6,906 nucleotides of DNA from an uncultured Mesorhizobium sp. (GTDB taxonomy: Bacteria > Pseudomonadota > Alphaproteobacteria > Rhizobiales > Rhizobiaceae): contig CATMOC010000195.1 in assembly GCA_950071955.1 (NCBI GenBank), positions 1 through 6,906 of the forward strand. The letters run 5' to 3'. The notes beneath the pieces were generated by a model. The model had not been told where the DNA came from and made no database searches. It saw only the letters and a program-made list of their open reading frames with translations. Both the position numbers and the translations under genes were made by a program. Positions 1-5,546 of this stretch are shown here, in pieces. Positions within the stretch are counted from its first letter, which is position 1. Every line of letters starts with the position of its first letter.

Positions 1-107
1 GCGTCGCCTCGGCGGACATCGCGGGATTCCTGTGCACCAGCCCCGAACTCGTCGCGGAAGTCCCATTCAAGGGGTTCGAGGGCCCGCAGAAGATCTATGT
101 CTACTAG
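1..107 (+). CDS. C-terminal end of an unrecognised protein, possibly a class III adenylate/guanylate cyclase (5' truncated by window)
   Basis: Only the last 34 codons are present, read in the frame beginning at base 3 and ending at a TAG at 105-107. The tail reads ...SADIAGFL, then [16 protein letters not shown]. The pattern 'S..ia..l ... lKGf.gP..iY.l' is how many class III nucleotide cyclases end, where a strand after the last cyclase helix carries a KG..eP...Y motif. With so little sequence this is a suggestion and no catalytic residue can be inspected. The frame is judged real because it stays open with GC-rich third positions and stops just after the mobA start, giving an 11-base overlap (97-107) that suggests translational coupling. 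It does not look like the end of FdhD or MobB, two common mobA neighbours. Confidence 0.5.
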   Translation, partial: VASADIAGFLCTSPELVAEVPFKGFEGPQKIYVY

Positions 108-729
108 CGTCGGCGAGGCAATCGTCGGCGTCATCCTCGCCGGCGGCATGGCGAGTCGCATGGGCGGCGGTGACAAGCCGCTGCTCACCCTGGCCGGACG
201 CCCGATGCTCGACAGCGTTCTCGAACGCCTTGCCCCGCAATGCAGCCGGATGGTGCTGAGCGCGAACGGGGACCCCGCGCGTTTCGCGAACTACGGGCTA
301 CCCGTCGTCGCTGATCCGGTCACGGGCTCCGTCGGTCCACTCGCCGGGATCCTCGCGGGGATGGACTGGGCGGCGCGGGAACTCCCGGCCGCGGAGTTCA
401 TCGCGACCGTACCGGGCGACTGCCCGTTCCTGCCGCGCGATCTCGTGTCGCGCCTGTCCGAAGCGCGGCGTGCGCCGGGGGCCGACATCGCGCTGGCCGC
501 GTCCGGCGGACGGACGCACAATGTCGTGGGCCTCTGGCCGGTCGCTCTACGCGACCACCTGCGCCAGGCGATCGTCGCGGAGCGTCTGCGCAAGGTCGCT
601 CTGTGGACCTCCCGCTATCGCACCGTGTCGGTGCCATGGGTCGAGGGGCCTATCGATCCGTTCCTCAACGTCAATACGCCCGGCGATCTGGAAGAGGCGG
701 AGCGCCTGGCGCGGATGCTTGAGAGCTGA
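97..729 (+). CDS. mobA: Molybdenum cofactor guanylyltransferase MobA
   Basis: MobA transfers GMP from GTP to molybdopterin-bound molybdenum, making the bis-MGD cofactor of DMSO-reductase-family enzymes such as formate dehydrogenase and nitrate reductase. It is cytosolic. The 210-residue protein is of normal family length. Visible motifs are the nucleotide-binding signature [14 protein letters not shown] (residues 14-27, with R21 and the D26-K27 pair), SANGD (55-59), GPLAG (80-84) and the metal-binding region VPGDCPFLP (105-113, D108 the likely magnesium ligand). The conserved C-terminal [10 protein letters not shown] lies at 179-188. The ATG at 97 is the only good start, because the next in-frame ATG lies inside the glycine-rich loop. 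The gene overlaps the preceding one by 11 bases, so it is probably translated by coupling, and only weak Shine-Dalgarno-like purines (GCAGAAG) precede it. No mobB follows; the next gene is convergent, 26 bases away. Confidence 0.95.
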   Translation: MSTSVGEAIVGVILAGGMASRMGGGDKPLLTLAGRPMLDSVLERLAPQCSRMVLSANGDPARFANYGLPVVADPVTGSVGPLAGILAGMDWAARELPAAEFIATVPGDCPFLPRDLVSRLSEARRAPGADIALAASGGRTHNVVGLWPVALRDHLRQAIVAERLRKVALWTSRYRTVSVPWVEGPIDPFLNVNTPGDLEEAERLARMLES

Positions 730-755
730 CCGTCGGTCCCGGACATGGGACGGCG

Positions 756-3446
756 TCAGGAAGCGCGGCGCCAGCGCCGGCTAGTAACGAATTCGGAGAG
801 TTCCCGCGAAGGCATCGGCCGGGCGAATGCATATCCCTGCAGCGCATTGCAGCCAAGCTTGTTCAGAATGCGCGCATGTTCCATCGTCTCCACGCCCTCG
901 GCCAGGACCTCGATGCCCAGCGACTTGCCGATCTCGATGATCGAGCCGACGAGTTGGCACTGCGCGCGGGACTGCGAGATGGGCAGCACCAGTTGCCGGT
1001 CGATCTTGAGCCGGCTGGGCTTCAGCTTCATCAGGCTGACGATCGATGCATAGCCCGTGCCGAAATCGTCGATTTCGATATCGATCCCGAGTTCCTTGAT
1101 GAGATCGACGTTCCAGGCGACCAGCTCGTCCTGCTCGTCCAGGAAGATTGATTCCACCAGTTCGAAGGAGATGCGACCGGGCTCGATCGCCAGTTCGCGC
1201 AGGCTCCTGACCAGTTCCTCGTCGTGCAGCCGCCGCGCCGACACGTTCACCGAAGCCTTCGGGATCGCCAGCCCGCGTGCGTCCCAATCCTTCAGATCGG
1301 CGAGCGTCTGCTCGAGGATGATGCGATCGATGACGTCGACCACATTGAGTTCCTCGGCGATCTTCATGAAAGCGGAAGGCTGGAGAAGGCCTTCCGTCGG
1401 GTGTTCCCATCGGGCAAGCGCCTCGACACCGACGATTTCCAGCGTCTCGGAATCGAATTGCGGCTGGTAGTGGGCGACGAACTGCGTCTTTTCGATCGCC
1501 GACAGGATGTCGTCGGCGACCCGCTTGGTGGTAACGATTTCCGTCCGCAGCGCATCGTTGAAGAACTGGTAGCGATTCCGTCCCCTGCTCTTGGCCCGGT
1601 ACAGGGCGATGTCCGCGTGTACCAGGAGCTGCGTCGGATCAGCGTAGGAATCGGTGTCGCTGGCGATGCCGATGCTGACCCCGAACCGGCATTCGTGGCT
1701 TTCGTAGGGGACCGGACGCTGCATTTCCGCAATCAGGCGCTCGGCCAGGTCCGCGAGATAGTGCGTTCCTTCCTCTTCGCCCGCTCTGGTGCGGCGGCAC
1801 ACGATGACAAACTCGTCCCCGCCCACGCGCGCAACGAAATCGCTGCTTCGGACGCAGCTTCGCAGGCCTCCGGCGGCATGGACGAGCATGGCGTCGCCTG
1901 CCGAGTGCCCCAGAGTGTCGTTGATCTGCTTGAATCGGTCGAGATCGATGTGCAGCAACCCGGCCGTCTCGATCCCCGCACCGAACAATGCGGCATGTTC
2001 GGCAAGCACGTGGTCGAGGTAGCGGCGGTTCGGCAGTCCCGTCAGCGCATCATGGAGGGCGATGAACTCGATCCGTTCCTTTGCGGCGACCAGTTCCCGG
2101 TTGCGCGCCTCGGTGAGCGTGTTGGCGTGCTTGAGTTCGTCGTTCAGGGCAGCGTCGGCCGATACGTCCCAGTTGACCCCCACAATCCGGGCAGGCTCGC
2201 CGTAATCCCGGTACACCGCACCGATCGCCCGGATATGGCGGATTTCGCCGCCGGGTAGGACGAGGCGATATTCGGATAGATATTTCCCGCTCACTTCGAT
2301 CGCGTCGCGAAACTCCTCCTTCGCCCGGTCGGTGTCCTCCGGATGCAGGCGCCGCGCCCAGGACGTGTAGTCCCGCGGCTCGCCGTCCGCCGGATAGCCG
2401 TAGATCTCATTCATACGGTCGTCCCAGAACAGGCTCCTGGACTCGATATCCATCTCCCAGACACCGACCTTCGAGGTGTCCAATGCCAGTCTGAGCCGCC
2501 GGGACAGGCGAGCGAGCTGCATTTCGCGGCGATGAAGTTCTCCGATGTTCCGCTGCCGTTCTTCCATGAGACGACCGCTTGCAAAGATCGGCACGAGGAT
2601 GAAGGCGCCTCCGATGAACATGACGGCACGGAGCCACCAGACGTTCGGGGGCGAGGAATCCCAGCCGCCTTTCGGAATCGCGGCCATGCGCCAGCCCCCC
2701 GAAGGCAGTTCGACGTCGAGCTCGACCGGATTGTCCTGCGTGATCTGCCCGCTTCCGAAGAACCGCGTCCCGTCGGCGCCGAGAGCATCCGTGCCGGTGA
2801 TCGCGATTTCGATCGAGAGGTCCGAAGCATTGAGACCGCTGTCGGCGTAGAGGCGGGAAACGTCGATGACGGCCGATACAATGCCCCAGAAGTGGCGGTC
2901 TTCCGGCTCGTCGACGAAGACTGGAAAGCGGGCAACCAGTCCTTTCCCTCCCTGGACGAGATCGAGAGGGCCGGCGAGCACGAGTTCGCCGGTGTCGCGG
3001 GCACGAAATGCCGCTTCGCGTTGCGGTTTCGATTCCCTGTAGTCCAGCCCGATTGCGCGCTCGTTGCCCTCGATCGGATACATCATTGAGATGACGAGAT
3101 CGGGCGCCGCTGCGATGTTTCGCAACTGCGACCGCTCCGCCATCAGCTTCGCGGCGAGCAGCGAGAACCCTTCCTGATCGATGTCGGGATTGGCCGACAA
3201 GGTGGCCACGAGCCCACGCACCAGCTGCACATTGCCATTGATGTTGCCTTCGAGCCGGGCGCGAACCAGGCTGGCTTCGTTGAACACCTTGGCGCGGAGC
3301 TCGCGTTCGAACACCTGCTGGTTCTGGTATTCCGCGAAGATGCCCGCCGCGATGATCACGACGAATGCGATTGCTGCCGTGGCATTGGCCGGGCGGCGGA
3401 CCAGGGTCGAAAATTTCGAAGCGCACGCTCGCAACGTTGAAAACAA
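756..3446 (-). CDS. Membrane CHASE-PAS-GGDEF-EAL protein (bifunctional c-di-GMP synthase/phosphodiesterase)
   Basis: Predicted inner-membrane sensor controlling c-di-GMP. Residues are numbered from the proposed TTG start (896 aa). A membrane segment lies at about 22-39. A periplasmic CHASE domain spans about 60-205, with the typical GLDYRESKPQREAAFRARDTG and PLDLVQGG stretches. A second membrane segment lies at about 270-290. A PAS fold follows at about 325-430 (VGVWEMDIES, ending IVGVNWDVS), then GGDEF (about 460-625) and EAL (about 640-885). GGDEF is intact at 542-546 and the inhibitory RxxD site (RSSD) sits five residues before it. EAL is intact (EALARW at 675), with VNVSAR, DDFGTGYAS, LKID, AEGVET and LQGYAF, so phosphodiesterase activity is plausible too. 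The frame stays open to an ATG at 3566, but those 40 extra residues are basic, low-complexity and lie partly inside the upstream regulator gene. A TTG at 3446 behind AGGAGAAGG is preferred; a second TTG lies at 3434. The CHASE ligand cannot be told from sequence. Confidence 0.93.
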   Translation of the reverse strand: MFSTLRACASKFSTLVRRPANATAAIAFVVIIAAGIFAEYQNQQVFERELRAKVFNEASLVRARLEGNINGNVQLVRGLVATLSANPDIDQEGFSLLAAKLMAERSQLRNIAAAPDLVISMMYPIEGNERAIGLDYRESKPQREAAFRARDTGELVLAGPLDLVQGGKGLVARFPVFVDEPEDRHFWGIVSAVIDVSRLYADSGLNASDLSIEIAITGTDALGADGTRFFGSGQITQDNPVELDVELPSGGWRMAAIPKGGWDSSPPNVWWLRAVMFIGGAFILVPIFASGRLMEERQRNIGELHRREMQLARLSRRLRLALDTSKVGVWEMDIESRSLFWDDRMNEIYGYPADGEPRDYTSWARRLHPEDTDRAKEEFRDAIEVSGKYLSEYRLVLPGGEIRHIRAIGAVYRDYGEPARIVGVNWDVSADAALNDELKHANTLTEARNRELVAAKERIEFIALHDALTGLPNRRYLDHVLAEHAALFGAGIETAGLLHIDLDRFKQINDTLGHSAGDAMLVHAAGGLRSCVRSSDFVARVGGDEFVIVCRRTRAGEEEGTHYLADLAERLIAEMQRPVPYESHECRFGVSIGIASDTDSYADPTQLLVHADIALYRAKSRGRNRYQFFNDALRTEIVTTKRVADDILSAIEKTQFVAHYQPQFDSETLEIVGVEALARWEHPTEGLLQPSAFMKIAEELNVVDVIDRIILEQTLADLKDWDARGLAIPKASVNVSARRLHDEELVRSLRELAIEPGRISFELVESIFLDEQDELVAWNVDLIKELGIDIEIDDFGTGYASIVSLMKLKPSRLKIDRQLVLPISQSRAQCQLVGSIIEIGKSLGIEVLAEGVETMEHARILNKLGCNALQGYAFARPMPSRELSEFVTSRRWRRAS

Positions 3447-3456
3447 AACCCGGGAG

Positions 3457-3465
3457 CCTTCTCCT
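3457..3465 (-). promoter_or_regulatory. Ribosome binding site supporting a TTG start at 3446 of the GGDEF-EAL gene
   Basis: On the - strand the bases read AGGAGAAGG, a good match to the anti-Shine-Dalgarno. The AAGG part ends 10 bases before the TTG at 3446. No ATG or GTG lies in frame between here and the first membrane segment. This site therefore decides the start and argues against the far upstream ATG at 3566, which lies inside the neighbouring regulator gene. The spacing is slightly long, and the TTG at 3434 is possible but farther away. Confidence 0.5.
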
Positions 3466-3504
3466 GCCTCAACGGGAAAATAGGCGGGAGACCTTAAATT
3501 TGCC

Positions 3505-4200
3505 TTAGACGGCTTCGGGAGGATCCACCGCGACCGCTTCCTGCGGCTCCGCGGCTTGCCCGGCATCCCTCGATCGGGTGCAGACCACGAGGATGCGTGC
3601 GTCCTGCGGCCCCGCTGAAGCGTAGAGGTGGCCGCGGCTCGAATCGAAATAGAGGCTTTCGCCGGTCCCGAGAGTTACCGGCGAGCGGTTCTCCAGATGA
3701 ACGGTCACGCTTCCTGCGAGCACGATCAGGAATTCCTCGCCGGCATGGCTGACGAAACGATCGAAGCGCATGCGTTCGAATGGCTGGAGCGTGCCCAGCA
3801 TCGGCGTCATCGCCTTGCCCCGCAGTTCCGGAAACAGCATCTCGTAGGAATAGTTTTCCGTCACGTGAAGCCGGAATTCGTCCTCGCGCGCGATGGCGAC
3901 CTCGCCGGGCCGGAACCGGGAGCCATGTTCGGAAAAGAGTTCCATCAGGTCGATGCCCAAACCGTCCGCCAGCTGGCTGAAACGGTCGTAGGTCAGGGCC
4001 ATCAGGCCGCGTTCGACCTTGGACACGGTCGAGACGGCGAGCCCCGAGAGTCGCGCGACGTCGCTCAGCGTGAGCCCGCGACCGCGCCGGAGCTGCCGCA
4101 GCCTTTCTCCCATGCGCACTCGCCGGTCCGCCGCGTCCGTCCGTCGTGGAGCCTGTTGATCCATCCGCTCAAGGTACGAAGGCCAGCACGGTTCGTCCAT
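3505..4200 (-). CDS. XRE-family transcriptional regulator with C-terminal cupin domain
   Basis: Predicted one-component DNA-binding regulator of 231 aa. A helix-turn-helix of the lambda-Cro/XRE type covers about residues 30-90 (MGERLRQLRRGRGLTLSDVA, then SGLAVSTVSKVERG as turn and recognition helix). A cupin-2 barrel spans about 140-210, with HAGEEFLIVLAGSVTVHL and GTGESLYFDSSRGHLYAS. In this family the cupin usually senses a small molecule, often an amino acid, polyamine or related metabolite. The gene diverges from a D-amino-acid dehydrogenase-like gene and a perfect palindrome lies between them, so it probably controls that gene and itself. The start is uncertain. ATG at 4200 has GGA at 7-base spacing; ATG at 4164 (219 aa) would leave the palindrome fully upstream. 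An ATG at 4302 is rejected because it would run into the divergent gene. The alanine/glutamate/proline-rich tail (AAEPQEAVAVDPPEAV) is probably disordered. Confidence 0.9.
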   Translation of the reverse strand: MDEPCWPSYLERMDQQAPRRTDAADRRVRMGERLRQLRRGRGLTLSDVARLSGLAVSTVSKVERGLMALTYDRFSQLADGLGIDLMELFSEHGSRFRPGEVAIAREDEFRLHVTENYSYEMLFPELRGKAMTPMLGTLQPFERMRFDRFVSHAGEEFLIVLAGSVTVHLENRSPVTLGTGESLYFDSSRGHLYASAGPQDARILVVCTRSRDAGQAAEPQEAVAVDPPEAV

Positions 4201-4203
4201 CTC

Positions 4204-4221
4204 ATTTTCCGATCGGAAAAT
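4204..4221. promoter_or_regulatory. Perfect 18-base palindrome, candidate operator of the XRE-cupin regulator
   Basis: The bases ATTTTCCGATCGGAAAAT equal their own reverse complement without a mismatch and form an AT-flanked island in GC-rich DNA. The site sits in the 61-base gap between the divergent regulator and FAD-enzyme genes, immediately before the regulator's ATG at 4200. XRE dimers bind such inverted repeats. A weak - strand promoter (TTGGAA at 4245-4240, 17 bases, GATTTT at 4222-4217) would have its -10 box inside the palindrome, which would suit autorepression. On the + strand the palindrome lies 41 bases before the TTG of the FAD enzyme, so it could block or recruit polymerase there. 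The palindrome is seen directly; its binding by this regulator is inferred. Confidence 0.7.
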
Positions 4222-4246
4222 CTCTGCTAGTGCTTGGTCTTCCAAC

Positions 4247-4253
4247 AGGGGAG
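4247..4253 (+). promoter_or_regulatory. Ribosome binding site supporting the TTG start of the FAD enzyme
   Basis: AGGGGAG lies 8 bases before the TTG at 4262, an ideal spacing. The protein from that TTG reaches the flavin-binding GxGxxG at residue 15, the usual distance for this family. The next in-frame ATG falls inside the GAGMAG loop and would destroy it, so the TTG is well supported. Confidence 0.75.
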
Positions 4254-4261
4254 TTCGGCCA

Positions 4262-5401
4262 TTGGCGGCAGCATCTGTCGAAACATGCGATATTCTCGTC
4301 ATCGGCGCGGGGATGGCCGGGGCATCGGTTGCTTTCGAACTCGCTAGGAAGCATCGCGTGATACTGGCCGAGCGTGAGAGCCAGCCGGGATATCACACGA
4401 CCGGACGCTCCGCGGCGCTGTTCTCCGAGACCTACGGGCCGCCACAGATCAGGGCGCTGTCGCGCGCATCGAGGGCTTTCTTCGACGGCCCCCCGGCCGG
4501 TTTCACATCTGACCGGATCCTGTCGCCGCGTGGCGTGCTGACGGTTGCTCGCAGCGATCAGGTCGAGGCGCTCGAACGAGAGTATTCATCATTTCCAGTG
4601 GGGGAAAAGGTCCGACGCGTGTCCGCGGCCGAGGCATCGAAACTGATGCCCTTGCTGCGGGACAGCTACGTCGCCGGTGCGATCCACGACACGAGCGCAC
4701 GCGACATCGACGTCCATGCGCTCCACCACGGATATCTTCGCCAGTTCCGCGCCGCGGGCGGAAGGCTTGCGACCGATGCGGAAATCCTCGGCATCGAACG
4801 GGATGCGGGAGGTTGGCGCATCCACACTCGCGATCTCGACATACGGGCCGATATCGTCGTCAACGCCGCCGGCGCATGGGCGGACGCGATCGGCGCGCAG
4901 GCGGGCGCGCACCCGATCGGGCTCGTGCCGAAGCGCCGTACCGCGCTCATCGTCGCCGCACCGGACGGCGCTGCGATCGGCCAGTGGCCGATGGTCGTGG
5001 ATGTGGACGAGGAGTTCTACATCAAGCCGGATGCCGGACGCTTCCTCATGTCGCCCGCCGACGAGACGCCCTCCGAGCCATGCGACGCCCAGCCGGAGGA
5101 GCTGGACGTGGCCATCTGCATCGACCGGATCGGGACGGCATTCGATTTCCCGATTCACCGGGTGGAGAACAAGTGGGCGGGCCTGCGGAGCTTCGTGGCG
5201 GACAAGACCCCCGTGGCGGGATTCGATCCCCGCCTGCCCGGATTCTTTTGGCTGGCGGGGCAGGGTGGCTACGGTATCCAGACCGCGCCGGCTTTGTCGC
5301 GTTTCGCCGCCGCCCTGGTGGGTGGCGAGACCCTGCCGGGCGACATCATCGACGAGGGGCTCGATCCGCGGGCGCTTTCTCCCGCCCGTCTCCAAGCCTG
5401 A
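4262..5401 (+). CDS. FAD-dependent D-amino acid dehydrogenase/oxidase, D-arginine dehydrogenase (DauA)-like
   Basis: Predicted flavoenzyme oxidising the C-alpha-N bond of a D-amino acid to the imino acid, which hydrolyses to keto acid and ammonia. Length is 379 aa, normal for the DadA/DAAO family. The FAD Rossmann motif is VIGAGMAGAS (13-22), with E37 at the end of the second strand. Further family motifs are PGYHTTGRSAA (42-52), VVNAAGAWAD (199-208), WAGLRSFVAD (305-314) and GQGGYGIQT (333-341). Compared from memory with Pseudomonas aeruginosa D-arginine dehydrogenase, the match runs end to end, including SRAFFDxPPAGF, PKRRxAxI, FYxKPDAG and the final LSPxRL. Substrate-carboxylate and lid residues are kept (Y58, R226, Y253, R309, G336). 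However, the position of Glu87, which contacts the guanidinium, is V92, and His48 is L53. The true substrate is thus probably not D-arginine. TTG start with a good Shine-Dalgarno. No signal peptide, so cytosolic. Confidence 0.88.
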   Translation: MAAASVETCDILVIGAGMAGASVAFELARKHRVILAERESQPGYHTTGRSAALFSETYGPPQIRALSRASRAFFDGPPAGFTSDRILSPRGVLTVARSDQVEALEREYSSFPVGEKVRRVSAAEASKLMPLLRDSYVAGAIHDTSARDIDVHALHHGYLRQFRAAGGRLATDAEILGIERDAGGWRIHTRDLDIRADIVVNAAGAWADAIGAQAGAHPIGLVPKRRTALIVAAPDGAAIGQWPMVVDVDEEFYIKPDAGRFLMSPADETPSEPCDAQPEELDVAICIDRIGTAFDFPIHRVENKWAGLRSFVADKTPVAGFDPRLPGFFWLAGQGGYGIQTAPALSRFAAALVGGETLPGDIIDEGLDPRALSPARLQA

Positions 5402-5430
5402 AGGAGGGATTTCCGCGCGCATCGTGCCGC

Positions 5431-5448
5431 GGCGAGGATCGCTTCGCC
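5431..5448 (+). terminator. Weak candidate terminator hairpin after the FAD enzyme gene
   Basis: GGCGAGG and CTTCGCC pair as a seven-base stem with one G-T wobble around an ATCG tetraloop, 29 bases after the stop at 5401. The following bases ACGCTTTGCCTTT are only moderately T-rich, so intrinsic termination would be inefficient. It could be merely a GC-rich fold. There is no better candidate before the next gene. Confidence 0.3.
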
Positions 5449-5453
5449 ACGCT

Positions 5454-5481
5454 TTGCCTTTGGTGCGAAACCGACTATGAC
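5454..5481 (+). promoter_or_regulatory. Candidate sigma-70-type promoter for the NDUFA9-like gene
   Basis: TTGCCT (5454-5459) and TATGAC (5476-5481) each match four of six consensus bases and are 16 bases apart, giving a leader of about 60 bases to the ATG at 5547. The 145-base gap and the change of function between the flanking genes suggest that a promoter should lie here. The match is modest and could be chance. Confidence 0.3.
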
Positions 5482-5534
5482 ATCGCTGACTTGCCCTGCC
5501 AGGTTTGGCGGGAACCAACGGCCGGAATTTTGAC

Positions 5535-5539
5535 GGGGA
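5535..5539 (+). promoter_or_regulatory. Ribosome binding site fixing the ATG at 5547
   Basis: GGGGA lies 7 bases before the ATG at 5547. An in-frame TTG at 5505 would add 14 residues but has no Shine-Dalgarno sequence. The protein from 5547 places the Rossmann glycines at residue 15, as usual for the family. Confidence 0.6.
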
Positions 5540-5546
5540 TTTTCCG

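Noticed and set aside
730..755. Possible terminator between mobA and the convergent GGDEF-EAL gene
   Set aside because: CCGTC/GACGG or GTCCC/GGGAC can pair, but the two five-base stems exclude each other, contain mismatches if extended, and have no T-run.
1076..1085. Palindrome TCGATATCGA in the EAL domain coding region
   Set aside because: It falls out of repeated Asp/Ile codons in the conserved IDIEIDDFG motif, so coding constraint explains it.
1224..2258. Long + strand open frame (344 codons) opposite the GGDEF-EAL gene
   Set aside because: It is the antisense shadow of a gene with strong domain matches. The product is arginine/valine/aspartate-rich with no recognisable motif, as expected for the complement of GC-biased codons.
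2407..3426. Second - strand frame of 339 codons within the GGDEF-EAL gene
   Set aside because: Out-of-frame reading of the CHASE-PAS region with an arginine-rich, low-complexity product; the true frame has recognisable domains.
4201..4302. Extension of the XRE regulator to an ATG at 4302
   Set aside because: It would overlap the divergent FAD enzyme's N-terminus by 41 bases and place the palindrome inside coding sequence. The HTH starts much later, and the extra residues look like the antisense of the other gene.
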